Below are positions 35,637 through 44,588 of a stretch of DNA of 64,000 bases, in pieces. A model generated the notes under the pieces. The model was given only the letters and a program-made list of their open reading frames with translations, did no database searches and was not told the origin of the DNA. Source of the stretch: JABDLO01 sp041749255. GTDB taxonomy: Bacteria; Bacteroidota; Bacteroidia; Chitinophagales; Saprospiraceae. Numbering within the stretch: position 1 is the stretch's first letter; the number at the start of each line of letters is the position of its first letter. The stretch covers positions 1 through 64,000 of the forward strand of contig JBGTBR010000001.1 in NCBI GenBank assembly GCA_041749255.1, read 5' to 3'. The position numbers were made by a program, and so were the translations under genes.

Positions 35637-36692
35637 TTACTGCAATAGGTCTTTGGCAGCTTCGATATATGTATCAATGCCATTGATTTCATCGGTTAGG
35701 TCTAAATCCATTTTAATATTCGGCATGACCCCCAATTCTATATGCTCATCATCAAGTGATACGGTTTGTGATACCGACACACGGTATTGCCATCCATTAG
35801 GAAGTTCTCCAAACCCTGGAATGCCTCCCCCTCCACCGGTTTGGTCACCTAGTATTGTAACCTGAGGCAATGTAGACATCATCAAAGCAAAAAAAGTTCC
35901 GGCACTGAAAACCTTGCGATTTGTCAATAATACCACCTGCCCCTTATAGTTTCCATTTTCCCTTCCCGGAAATTGAATTACTTCCCATTCTGTAAAATCA
36001 TTGATATCGGGACCATTTTTAATTCTTTCCATTCCATAGGGTTGTTCTGTTTCTGAAAAAAGGGAGGCCAATCGTCTTGCATTTGCCAGGCTGCCCCCAC
36101 CATTATCTCTAATATCCAGAATGACCCCCTTTGATACATTGGCAAATGCCAGTAAAACCTCAAGATGATTTTCCGTAACAGTGGAACCGAAAGCAGGGTA
36201 GTGAATGTAAAGAATGGAGTCTAAAAACTGATGCCTGAAAGGCCCGGTAATCCTAAAGTCCTTTCCCAGATAATTTCGTTCCATGACGTTGAAATTAAAA
36301 TTAGGCGGATGATCCTGAAACCATTCCCAATTCCTGCTCCGATCAAAAAAAGAAGTGAGATTGACATGTCCGTCTTCGAGCTCAAAAAGCATTTCAGCCA
36401 GGATATCAAAAAGTTGCAGAGTTCCCGTCCTGTCATTTATTCTTGGGGCGTATCGTGACCATACTTCATCCCAATCAATATTTTTCAACTCAAAATAGGA
36501 ATACTTGATCCTTACATCTTCCCACAAGTGATTAAATATCACTATCGGGTTGTCATCCGGATTTTTTTCCAACAGATGCTTGTCGCAAGAAGTAAAACTT
36601 ACTGAAGCAACAAATACAATGAGACCAATGTACCAAAACATGGGTTTCGAAAATCTTTTACACCAACTCATCGATTGTAATTTCATATTCAT
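35637..36692 (-). CDS. S41-family (C-terminal processing-like) peptidase lipoprotein
   Basis: A 351-residue protein with an N-terminal membrane/lipoprotein segment (FVASVSFTSCDKH). GVILDIRDNGGGSLANARRLASLF and VLLTNRKVFSAGTFFALMMSTLPQVTILGDQTGGGGG are the tail-specific protease core, with nucleophile Ser in SAGTF. The catalytic Lys of Ctp proteases, normally about 25 residues on, is not clear; other S41 members use other residues. No PDZ domain is obvious. The gene starts one base after the stop of the gene before it. Confidence 0.82.
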   Translation of the reverse strand: MNMKLQSMSWCKRFSKPMFWYIGLIVFVASVSFTSCDKHLLEKNPDDNPIVIFNHLWEDVRIKYSYFELKNIDWDEVWSRYAPRINDRTGTLQLFDILAEMLFELEDGHVNLTSFFDRSRNWEWFQDHPPNFNFNVMERNYLGKDFRITGPFRHQFLDSILYIHYPAFGSTVTENHLEVLLAFANVSKGVILDIRDNGGGSLANARRLASLFSETEQPYGMERIKNGPDINDFTEWEVIQFPGRENGNYKGQVVLLTNRKVFSAGTFFALMMSTLPQVTILGDQTGGGGGIPGFGELPNGWQYRVSVSQTVSLDDEHIELGVMPNIKMDLDLTDEINGIDTYIEAAKDLLQ

Positions 36693-36693
36693 T

Positions 36694-37506
36694 TTATCGG
36701 AGTTTGGTTAATACTTGAAAGTTAAAACAATGATTATTCAAGGCTACCGGTTGAGTTGTATTGAGTTTATAATACTCAAACTCATAAGATAATCGCAACT
36801 TGTTGCCTGAAGGTAGAGTGTGCGTTAATTGTGTATTCAAACCAAAATTCCAGGCTTTACCAGGGTAAAATCCTTCCAATGACCTGAAAAATCCATCTAG
36901 AATTGATACATCTTCTGCTTGATATCCCGGTGGTATTGCAGAAATAAAAGAGGGCCTCAACATAAAACCTATCACCTGCCACTGGGACGTCCCTTCCCAG
37001 CTAAAACGATGTTTACCTAGTTTAAAAGGAAACCTCAACATGGCTGCCGGGCCAAATGAAGTAAAGTATTCATAATGCTCGCTGAAATTGGAAAATCCTC
37101 TGTTTATCCTGTACGTGTAATTATTCTGATTGGAAAATCCCCAGTACCATTTTTGATTTTCTTTTTGTCTCTTTTTATAGAAGGCATGAGTCACAACCCT
37201 GAACCGATGAAAGGTAAGTGAATTTCCTTCACCATTGTCATGGATTCCATTGGTATAAATAACATCGATTTTTTCAAAAAATCTACGGGAATCAATTTCA
37301 AGTCCTGCTATGCCGCCATAACTGATGCCTGAATATATAAGAGGTGACATTCTGCTATCTCTTTGAAAAACCTGCTCTAAGGTAGCTCCGAAATTAAAAT
37401 AAATCCCGGTTTGTGCTTTTACTATAGTGGTATTCAATATGCCTGCAAATGAAAATAGAATCACATAAGGTAGTATTTCTTTGAATCTCATTTTTAGATA
37501 ATGCAT
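36694..37506 (-). CDS. Probable outer-membrane beta-barrel protein, function unknown
   Basis: A 270-residue protein with a signal peptide (LPYVILFSFAGILNTTIVKAQ, cleaved after the Ala-Gln region). The remainder alternates hydrophobic and polar residues with many Phe/Tyr and ends in FNFQVLTKLR, suggesting an outer-membrane barrel. No named family is recognised. It directly precedes the S41 peptidase gene (one base between them), so both are exported products of one operon. Confidence 0.62.
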   Translation of the reverse strand: MHYLKMRFKEILPYVILFSFAGILNTTIVKAQTGIYFNFGATLEQVFQRDSRMSPLIYSGISYGGIAGLEIDSRRFFEKIDVIYTNGIHDNGEGNSLTFHRFRVVTHAFYKKRQKENQKWYWGFSNQNNYTYRINRGFSNFSEHYEYFTSFGPAAMLRFPFKLGKHRFSWEGTSQWQVIGFMLRPSFISAIPPGYQAEDVSILDGFFRSLEGFYPGKAWNFGLNTQLTHTLPSGNKLRLSYEFEYYKLNTTQPVALNNHCFNFQVLTKLR

Positions 37507-37614
37507 AATCTAAAGTGGCTTTACATAGCAGCTCATATTACAAAACGTAAAAACCAACCAGATTTAGAATGAAACATGAATTTATTGTAAATAATGCTAC
37601 TTCGGTTCATTATT

Positions 37615-38592
37615 TTATTCAGGATTCACCTTTTTCATTTTGTTTTCAGGCTCAAAATCCTTTTCTGTACTGGGATTTCGATAATATTTATATAAAACCG
37701 GTTTCACTTTATTTTTTACCTCACTGAGGGTAAAATAAGCCGAAGCATTTGCATTGAAAGCGATGGCTTCACCTTGTGGTTCTGGCTCGTAAGGAAGTAT
37801 CTTGGGTTTGCGTGTCAATGTTTCTTCTATCAATTCTCCTGGTTCTCTTTTCCAGTAAAATACATTTTTATAATTTTTTATCAGGATTTCATATCCATCG
37901 GGTGAAATATCACCAGCAGTAGGCATCTTGATGGGTAATGTGCCTACACTATCCAGAACGGAAATTTTACCAGATACCAAGTTATCATTTGAAACCTTAT
38001 ATATAATATTTCTTTTTTCTCTTTTAGAAACTATATACAAGTTTGATGTTTGCGGATCAAACATAAGCGTTTCAGAATCCCGTGGCCCATTTGGGTATTT
38101 TAGTTCAAAAATATCAGGTATAACCGTGATTTTTATAGAATCAGGAGATGGTTCCTCTACGCGATATATATAGATTGACCTGTACACTCCATTATTATCG
38201 CCAAACTCTCCCACATAAATATGCGATTTTCCTGAAATGGAATCATATGAAATAGCTATATCTTCCCAGTCTCGGTTAGTGATATATTCTAATTTAATTG
38301 TGCCTAAATCATTACCCTTTTCATCCAATTTATAGATGATGGGTTTCCCACCGCTGTCATTGTGGGTATACAGTAAATTGGGGTATTGTATAGACACGGC
38401 TAACCCACTGGCTTCATCTATAGACTTGTTTTTCAGTTTCCCTCCTTTTACAGGTTCTCCAAATATCGAATCCACTTTTATATTGACCTCTTCTCCGGTT
38501 CGATTATTAAATTGTAAATTAAGGTCAGGTATGTGTTTAGTAATGACGAATGCCAGCAATATTATACCAATGAGAACAAGGAATATGCGCAT
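37615..38592 (-). CDS. Membrane-anchored or exported beta-propeller protein
   Basis: A 325-residue protein with one N-terminal hydrophobic segment (IFLVLIGIILLAFVI). Repeated blocks, EASGLAVSIQYPNLLYTHNDSGG, NRDWEDIAIS, VGEFGDNNGVYRSIYIYR, DSETLMFDPQTSNLYIVSKRE and AGDISPDGYEILIKNY, look like blades of a six-bladed beta-propeller of the phytase-like/SdiA-regulated type. No catalytic residue can be assigned. The next gene upstream (38601) ends 8 bases away, suggesting co-transcription. Confidence 0.68.
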   Translation of the reverse strand: MRIFLVLIGIILLAFVITKHIPDLNLQFNNRTGEEVNIKVDSIFGEPVKGGKLKNKSIDEASGLAVSIQYPNLLYTHNDSGGKPIIYKLDEKGNDLGTIKLEYITNRDWEDIAISYDSISGKSHIYVGEFGDNNGVYRSIYIYRVEEPSPDSIKITVIPDIFELKYPNGPRDSETLMFDPQTSNLYIVSKREKRNIIYKVSNDNLVSGKISVLDSVGTLPIKMPTAGDISPDGYEILIKNYKNVFYWKREPGELIEETLTRKPKILPYEPEPQGEAIAFNANASAYFTLSEVKNKVKPVLYKYYRNPSTEKDFEPENKMKKVNPE

Positions 38593-38600
38593 ATTTGAGT

Positions 38601-39584
38601 TTATGATTGTGATAGTTTATTTTTAATGAATTCTTCACTTGAAGTAAGATTGATGCCAAACTCATCGGCAATATTTATTGCATCTGGAACTACAGTCTCT
38701 ACTTCTGTGCCTGCATAATTTAAGGCCATGATGTTAGCGGCTTGTTTATTGGACAGAGACAAAATACCAGACATGAGTTTAATAATTAAAGCTGGGGTAG
38801 ATTTACCTATAAGGGATTTGTTAAAGGCTCTTTCGAAATGTTCTTTTACATCAAGTGGAGAAAGAGTCTGTGGCCCTCCTATAGTAATGACCTTGTTGTA
38901 TGCTTTTGGATTATTAATAGCATTGACATGAAATTGGGTTACATCTTCCACTGCTATAAATGATATTCTTTTATTGCCTTTGCCGATATAATTAAACTTC
39001 CCTTTAACAGCTATGTCGTTTTTAATACCATTCAAATACTTCCTGGTAAATGGAAAATTTCTTTCCAGGGCATGGACTTCTGCACCACGTAATACGATAT
39101 CTGTACCCATAAAAGCAAAATATATATCCATGAAAGCAGCAGGTCGGAAGATGGTGTAATTAAGACCGGATTCTTTCAACCGGTTTTCGACTTGTCTCTT
39201 AATACTGGTTAGTGTTATCTTTTTGTCCAGGTTGCCAAATGAAATTGCAGAAGTGTATATAAATTGTTTGACTCCTTCATTTTTACAGGCCTCTATCAAA
39301 GAATAAAATCCTTCCAGATCTACTTTTTTAAATGTATCATTCTTTTGGACTGGAGCTGCCGTATTGGCACAACCTATGACTACATCTTTCCCTTTAACAG
39401 CTTCAACCAATGAATTGTAATCCGTAAGATCACCTTCCACAAGTGTAATGCCTTTTAACTTTTTCAATGCATCGATATTGGATGTAGCTCGATGCAAACC
39501 AAAAGTTTCATAACCTGCTTCAAGAGCTTTCTTAGCAATACTAAAGCCTAATTGGCCTGAAGCGGTAACGACTAAAACCTTCAT
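38601..39584 (-). CDS. NAD(P)-binding atypical SDR (NmrA-like)
   Basis: A 327-residue Rossmann-fold protein. MKVLVVTASGQLGFSIAKKALEAGY holds a TxxGxxG nucleotide loop, LVEGDLTDYNSLVEAVKGKDVVI follows, and FIYTSAISFGN is the Ser region without the usual YxxxK (atypical SDR). The C-terminal domain has FIAVEDVTQFHVNAINNPKAYNKVITIGGP, seen in NAD(P)H-sensing or quinone reductase-like members. Substrate unknown. Confidence 0.8.
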   Translation of the reverse strand: MKVLVVTASGQLGFSIAKKALEAGYETFGLHRATSNIDALKKLKGITLVEGDLTDYNSLVEAVKGKDVVIGCANTAAPVQKNDTFKKVDLEGFYSLIEACKNEGVKQFIYTSAISFGNLDKKITLTSIKRQVENRLKESGLNYTIFRPAAFMDIYFAFMGTDIVLRGAEVHALERNFPFTRKYLNGIKNDIAVKGKFNYIGKGNKRISFIAVEDVTQFHVNAINNPKAYNKVITIGGPQTLSPLDVKEHFERAFNKSLIGKSTPALIIKLMSGILSLSNKQAANIMALNYAGTEVETVVPDAINIADEFGINLTSSEEFIKNKLSQS

Positions 39585-39767
39585 AAAATGTTCTTTTAAC
39601 GGAACTTAAAAATTGATATAATTTCTATTCCAGATTATTATTGGAAATATTTTATTTTTTGACTTCAAATGAATGCTCAATATACCTGTTTTTTTGATGT
39701 TGACAAAACGATAGAATGTGTAGTCTTGTATATTTTATTCACAACATCAAAAAATATTTTCACCGGA

Positions 39768-40580
39768 TCATATTGTATGCAGATGTACATCCATCTGAGG
39801 AAAAGGAATACCTATACCATTTTCATCAAATGATTTTTTAACATGTTCGTGCATAAAAAAATGTACGGTCCAGAAATCTTCAGTTTTACACCAGGGCCTG
39901 ACCGCAAAATTGACAGAACTGTCTGCTAACTCCTTAACGAATATATCGACACCCAGTTCATGTAAAACTTGGGGACATTTTTCTGCTACACTTTGAATAA
40001 TTGCCCGTGCTTTATCTATATCATCATTGTAGCCAATGCCAAAAATTAAAGGAACCTTTCTCGTTTCATTATTTGTAAGGTTTTCAAGTGCAGTGGAAGT
40101 AATCATGCCATTGGGCAGGATAATGACTCTGTTGTCTAAGGTGGTCAGTTTAGTATTAAAAATTTGTATTTCATTCACTTTTCCGGTATAACCATTAGAA
40201 ACGATAACATCACCTACCCTAAATGGTTTCAGGAAGAGTATCAGGACTCCTGCTGCAAAATGACTTAGGTTTCCTTGCAGTGCCATACCTACCGCAAAAG
40301 CTAAAGCACCAAAAATGGCAATAAAAGAAGTTACTTCAAAACCGAACATGCCGGCAGCACTCAAGAGAATCAAAATTTTAAGTCCAATGCTGATAAACGA
40401 AGAAAGAAATGGGATCAATGTAGCGTCGACATTTCTCCTTTCCATCATTTTTCTCATTTTATTGGCAAGAATACCCGCTAACCAAAATCCTAAAATCAAA
40501 GTAAGTAAAGCCCCTAGAATTTTGGGTGCATATTCCATAAGAAGAGTAAAGTAAAGATCGGATTCATTGAGAATATTCAT
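39768..40580 (-). CDS. MscS-family mechanosensitive channel
   Basis: A 270-residue inner-membrane channel with three membrane helices: about 18-38, 60-85 and the pore helix FAVGMALQGNLSHFAAGVLILFLKPF. The beta-domain starts at RVGDVIVSNGYTGKVNEIQIFNTKL, followed by RVIILPNGMI. It opens under membrane tension to release solutes. Length is close to E. coli MscS. Confidence 0.9.
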   Translation of the reverse strand: MNILNESDLYFTLLMEYAPKILGALLTLILGFWLAGILANKMRKMMERRNVDATLIPFLSSFISIGLKILILLSAAGMFGFEVTSFIAIFGALAFAVGMALQGNLSHFAAGVLILFLKPFRVGDVIVSNGYTGKVNEIQIFNTKLTTLDNRVIILPNGMITSTALENLTNNETRKVPLIFGIGYNDDIDKARAIIQSVAEKCPQVLHELGVDIFVKELADSSVNFAVRPWCKTEDFWTVHFFMHEHVKKSFDENGIGIPFPQMDVHLHTI

Positions 40581-40916
40581 GCGTAAAAGAGTTATGTGAA
40601 TAATTTAATTTTTTTCAGTAGTTATAATCCTGTTTTAGATATTCTTACAATCCCTTTACAGAGCCAACTATAGATAGAAATGCTTTTTAAAACTTTAATC
40701 CAACTAGTGTCGTGTTATACATTCTAGCCTGCCCTTGTCTAGATCTTTTCCCACTTCTTTGCGAATAATAATCCTTACATTCCTCTGAAGGATGAGATGA
40801 TTTTTTTTAATCAACATTCAGAAGGGATCTGCGAGCTAACTGACAGATTACAATTGAAACCACGCAAGTATTAGGGCAACAATCCCTTTCAGGTTGATGT
40901 TCAGTTTGGGGTAATA
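40581..40916. other. Intergenic region carrying MITE-like copy 2
   Basis: Except for the element at 40704-40871, nothing was seen between the MscS and HtrA genes. TTAGGGCAAC at 40871-40880 is also the reverse complement of 132-141 beside the IS fragment. Confidence 0.5.
40704..40871. mobile_element. MITE-like element, copy 2 (decayed)
   Basis: It aligns with the reverse strand of 23413-23585: CTAGTGTCGTGT start, TCTTTTCC, AATCCTTAC, central CCTCTGAAGGATG, ATTTTTTTT, CAACA..CAGA and CAAGTAT end. Its inverted-repeat symmetry is largely eroded, so it is probably an older insertion. Confidence 0.6.
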
Positions 40917-42347
40917 TTAAAAGTCAAATGTATAGGTATATTCTCCTGGATAATTATCGTAAAACCCCTCAAGATCGATTTTTCCTTTGTGAGTATGAAG
41001 GAATTCGATTAACATATTGGAATCAATTAAATCTGTTCCGTTCAACTTTTGAATGATATATCCGGGTTCCATATTGGTCTGTCCGATAAGGCTATTTTTG
41101 TCAATACTAACTACATATACACCTCCTCCAAATTTGATTCGCTCTTCAGAATCGAGATCCCGAATTTCTACACCCAAATCCTGCAATACCTTATCTTTTC
41201 TTATGGCAATCATATCATAGGTATTTCTTTGATTCCGCAGAGTTACCATTACCCTGTTAGATTGTTTTTTTCTGAAGAATGTAACGGCAATGTGGTCACC
41301 TGGTCTGTATCGTGCAAGCTGCTCCATAAACTCTGGCATACTATTTACAGGGAGGTCATTTAGGGAGAGGATGACATCACCGGATTTGAGCCCCGCATCA
41401 TCAGCAGCTCCTCCTTTGTTTACTCTTTCAATCAATACTCCAAATGCATCCGAAAGACCCAGTTTATTCGCATCTTCATTTTTAAGATTATTGATAGATA
41501 CACCCATCCAACCTCGTTGTACAGTTCCATATTCTATAAGATCAGTAATTACTTTTCGGGTAAGATTAGAAGGGATGGCAAATGAAAACCCTTCGTATTT
41601 TCCTGAGTAGGTCATAATGGCTGCAATAATCCCTACCACCTGACCCTGTGTATTTACTAATGCACCTCCGCTGTTGCCAGGATTTACGGCAGCATCTGTT
41701 TGTATAAACGATTCAATGCCAAAATCTTCCAATACATTAATATTTCTAGCCTTAGCACTGACAATACCTGCTGTAACGGTAGATTGAAGTCGGAATGGAT
41801 TTCCTACAGCAAGAACCCATTCCCCAATCGCCAGTGAATCTGAATTGCCAAAAACCATATAAGGCAATGGGTCTGTGTCAATTTTTACCACAGCAAGATC
41901 AGTACTCGGATCATCACCTATGAGCCTGGCCTTATACACTTTGTTATTGTTGAGCATCACTTCTATGGAAGTGGCATCTTTGATCACATGATTATTGGTT
42001 ACTATAAAGCCGTCAGGACTGATCAAAACACCGGATCCTGAGGAACTGGAAAAAGTATTGCGATAATTGTTTTCATTGACTTCTTTTAATGATTTTATCG
42101 AAACTACTGCTTCTCTGCTCTTTTGAGCCGCTAATATAAAATCCGTAGGTGTTGAAGAAAGGAAAGTTCTTGACAGTTGGTCAGAAAGTAGAATATGATT
42201 TTCTGCGACTTTTTTGGCTTTAGATTCTTGCTCTAAATATACCCTCTCAATGGGATTCCAGTAGGAGTAATACACCCACATTCCCCCAATGGCTCCAAAA
42301 AAGGCCAAAATGATGGTAAACAAATGTTTTTTAATCATATCCGTCAT
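40917..42347 (-). CDS. Membrane-anchored HtrA/Deg serine protease
   Basis: A 476-residue protein with an uncleaved membrane anchor (residues 7-27), then the S1C protease domain: His120 (TNNHVIKD), Asp150 (STDLAVVK) and Ser226 (PGNSGGAL). One PDZ domain (about 285-370, LNDLPVNSMPEF) and a second divergent PDZ-like part (to the end) follow. It would degrade misfolded envelope proteins. Length and domains fit DegQ/DegS types. The start could be M4 rather than M1. Confidence 0.92.
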   Translation of the reverse strand: MTDMIKKHLFTIILAFFGAIGGMWVYYSYWNPIERVYLEQESKAKKVAENHILLSDQLSRTFLSSTPTDFILAAQKSREAVVSIKSLKEVNENNYRNTFSSSSGSGVLISPDGFIVTNNHVIKDATSIEVMLNNNKVYKARLIGDDPSTDLAVVKIDTDPLPYMVFGNSDSLAIGEWVLAVGNPFRLQSTVTAGIVSAKARNINVLEDFGIESFIQTDAAVNPGNSGGALVNTQGQVVGIIAAIMTYSGKYEGFSFAIPSNLTRKVITDLIEYGTVQRGWMGVSINNLKNEDANKLGLSDAFGVLIERVNKGGAADDAGLKSGDVILSLNDLPVNSMPEFMEQLARYRPGDHIAVTFFRKKQSNRVMVTLRNQRNTYDMIAIRKDKVLQDLGVEIRDLDSEERIKFGGGVYVVSIDKNSLIGQTNMEPGYIIQKLNGTDLIDSNMLIEFLHTHKGKIDLEGFYDNYPGEYTYTFDF

Positions 42348-42681
42348 CTAATCTTCCAAATATAGCTATTTCAATATTACTCTCTACTAAAAATGAGCCA
42401 AATGTTTGAATACGAACGATAAAAGGAAATAATTAGGTATGGCAGCGATTAAAAGGTTTAAAGCCGTTGGCAGGTTTTCGCCTTCGGCAGGTCGAAAAGT
42501 CAGAAGGTCTGTAGGTCGGAAGGATGAGCGGTGAGCAGTGAACAGTGCACCTTCAACGTTATTTAGACATTAAGATACAGCTAACTGCAAATCACAGGAT
42601 CCAACTGCTAAAAGCTATTTTACTACGAACTACGAGCTACCAGGTAAAATGAGGTTGAGGTTTATTGGCTACGAGCTAAGA

Positions 42682-43107
42682 GCTACGAGCTGTATTGGTC
42701 TAAAGGTCGAAAGTCTGAAAGTCTGAAGGTCGAAAGTCTGAAAGTCTAAAGGTCAGTAAGTCAAGAGTTAAGGTTAGAATGTGAGGAAGTGAGGAGGTGG
42801 GATGTCATTTGCTTCGCGTCATTTGGCTGCGCCGTCATTTGCTTCGCTGTCATTTTTGCTCTGCGAATTATTTTGTTATGAAGGGATCGTTTGCATACTG
42901 CCCACTGACTGCTACGAGCTGTATTGGTCTAAAGGTCGAAAGTCTGAAAGTCTGAAGGTCAGTAAGTCAAGAGTTAAGGTGAGAATGTGAGGAAGTGAGA
43001 AGGTGGGATGTCATCTGCTTCGCGTTATTTGGCTTCGCCGTCATTTGCGCTCCGCGCGTCATTTTGTTATGAAAGCATTAGTTTGCCTATTTCCTATTGC
43101 CCACTAC
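42682..43107. repeat. Two-unit tandem duplication, ~229 bp period
   Basis: GCTACGAGCTGTATTGGTCT begins unit 1 at 42682 and unit 2 at 42911. The alignment continues through GTCAAGAGTTAAGG, GAATGTGAGGAAGTGA, GGTGGGATGTCAT and ATTTTGTTATGAA. Unit 2 lacks one 29-base inner repeat (GGTCGAAAGTCTGAAAGTCT) and ends around 43107. Confidence 0.7.
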
Positions 43108-43372
43108 ATACTGCTCAGTGAATAATACTATCAGCTATGAGCTAAAATAAGGCTGAGGTTTTTGCCTTCGGCAGGCTTATGTTAAGGCTTTCTGCGAAAA
43201 TTAAAAAGCGAAAAGCTAAAAATTGTCAATGCCAAAAAGCTAACTGCTAATAGCTTGCTAAGAACTTTGAGCTACCAACAACCAGCAATTTAGGTTGGAA
43301 ATTGGAAAGTTAAAAGTAGAAAGTTTTTAGGGTTTGTGGCCGAATGGTATAGGGGGTTATATGAATAGCCTT

Positions 43373-43384
43373 GGGCTTTAGCCC
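43373..43384. repeat. GGGCTTTAGCCC palindromic word
   Basis: A perfect 12-bp palindromic word, followed by GGGG, with a decayed version (GGGATTTAGCCC) at 43413-43424. It is a short dispersed palindrome of the repeat block. Confidence 0.4.
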
Positions 43385-43640
43385 GGGGATTTAATTTTAT
43401 CACTTATGATATGGGATTTAGCCCAATATTTTGGATGTAAGTTCAGCATGTAGAAAGTATATGGGGTTAATCGTGAAAAAAAGTGGAAAGTGGAAATTTA
43501 AAAGTCTACCTATAAACGACTCAACAATTCAACGATTCATCCTAAATACTCACTTAGATTACCTTTTTCAATTAGGATTTATAAATTACGAATCAAACTC
43601 TAATATCAGAATAGGAGATTGTACTATCTTGCACACCATT

Positions 43641-44588
43641 ATGAAAAAAGTACTCATTACAGGGGCTGCCGGATTTATTGGTTCTCATCTTTGCGAGAGA
43701 TTTGTGCAGGAAGGTTATCATGTTATAGGTATGGATAATCTGCTTACCGGTAGTCTTGACAATATTGGTCATCTTTTCCCATTAAAGCAATTTGAATATT
43801 ACCATTGTGATGTATCGAAATTTGTACACGTTCCCGGTCACCTGGATTACATACTTCATTTTGCATCTCCGGCTAGCCCAATTGATTACCTTAAAATGCC
43901 GATTCAGACATTGAAGGTTGGCTCCCTTGGAACGCACAATTTACTGGGTCTGGCAAAAGAGAAGAAATCCAGGATTCTTATAGCTTCTACCTCCGAAGTA
44001 TATGGAGATCCATTGGAGCACCCACAGAAAGAAACCTATTGGGGGAATGTAAACCCTATAGGGCCGCGAGGTGTGTACGATGAGGCAAAGAGATTTCAGG
44101 AAGCGATTACCATGGCTTACCATAACTACCATGGCCTCGAAGTGAGGATAGTCAGAATCTTTAACACATATGGTCCCAGAATGCGAATCAATGACGGAAG
44201 AGTCATTCCCGCATTTTTCTCACAGGCAATCAGAGGGGAAGGATTGACCATCTTTGGAGATGGATCCCAAACCAGATCTTTCTGTTATATCGATGATATG
44301 GTTGAAGGCATTTATCGACTATTATTAAGTGATTATCATTTGCCGGTGAATCTGGGCAATCCTTCAGAGGTCACAATAAGAGAATTTGCTGAGGAAGTTT
44401 TACAATTGGTGGGAAATCCAAAAGCGCACATATCTTACAGACCCTTACCAGTAGACGATCCTCAGCAGCGACAACCTGATATTTCACTGGCTAAAGAGCT
44501 CCTTGATTGGCAACCTAAGATCAGTCGAAAAGAAGGAATGAAAAAGGTATATGAATACTTTGCATCAGTTGTAAAACCAACACATTAA
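43641..44588 (+). CDS. UDP-glucuronate decarboxylase-type SDR (UXS-like)
   Basis: A 315-residue extended short-chain dehydrogenase. From ATG 43641: KKVLITGAAGFIGSHLCERF (NAD loop GxxGxxG), LDYILHFASPASPIDY, STSEVYGDP and YDEAKRFQEAITMAY (catalytic YxxxK), with PRMRINDGRVIPAFFSQA typical of UDP-xylose synthases. It would convert UDP-glucuronate to UDP-xylose, a nucleotide sugar for glycans. A 70-residue upstream extension reaching 43431 lies in the repeat block and is not credible. The 3' end overlaps pgk by four bases on the other strand. Confidence 0.88.
   Translation: MKKVLITGAAGFIGSHLCERFVQEGYHVIGMDNLLTGSLDNIGHLFPLKQFEYYHCDVSKFVHVPGHLDYILHFASPASPIDYLKMPIQTLKVGSLGTHNLLGLAKEKKSRILIASTSEVYGDPLEHPQKETYWGNVNPIGPRGVYDEAKRFQEAITMAYHNYHGLEVRIVRIFNTYGPRMRINDGRVIPAFFSQAIRGEGLTIFGDGSQTRSFCYIDDMVEGIYRLLLSDYHLPVNLGNPSEVTIREFAEEVLQLVGNPKAHISYRPLPVDDPQQRQPDISLAKELLDWQPKISRKEGMKKVYEYFASVVKPTH

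Larger units (their letters stand above)
42348..43430. repeat. Repeat-rich non-coding block
   Basis: The block holds a two-unit ~229-bp tandem duplication (42682-43107), imperfect tandem GTCATTTGCTTCGC words, runs of GAAAGTCTGAAAGTC and AAGGTC words, CCTTCGGCAGG hairpins (42480-42500, 43165-43180) and GGGCTTTAGCCC at 43373-43384. Frames crossing it have no protein character. Such word repeats look like the accumulating intergenic repeats of large Bacteroidota genomes. Confidence 0.65.

Noticed and set aside
42357..42364. TATATTTG promoter match before the HtrA gene
   Set aside because: It lies only 10 bases before the start codon, which would leave almost no leader; likely a chance match or evidence for a later start.
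42802..42990. 62-codon frame in the repeat block
   Set aside because: It consists of GTCATTTGCTTCGC-type word repeats; no start context or homology is visible.
42672..43110. Possible CRISPR array
   Set aside because: The repeats have no even spacing or unique spacers; they form a long tandem duplication with small words inside.
43335..43390. tRNA-like stretch (GGCCGAATGGTATAGGGGG...)
   Set aside because: It cannot be folded into a cloverleaf with acceptor and T arms; the GGGCTTTAGCCC word explains the pairing.
43431..43640. 70-residue N-terminal extension of the UXS-like SDR
   Set aside because: It comes from the repeat block; the NAD-binding strand starts right at the ATG at 43641.
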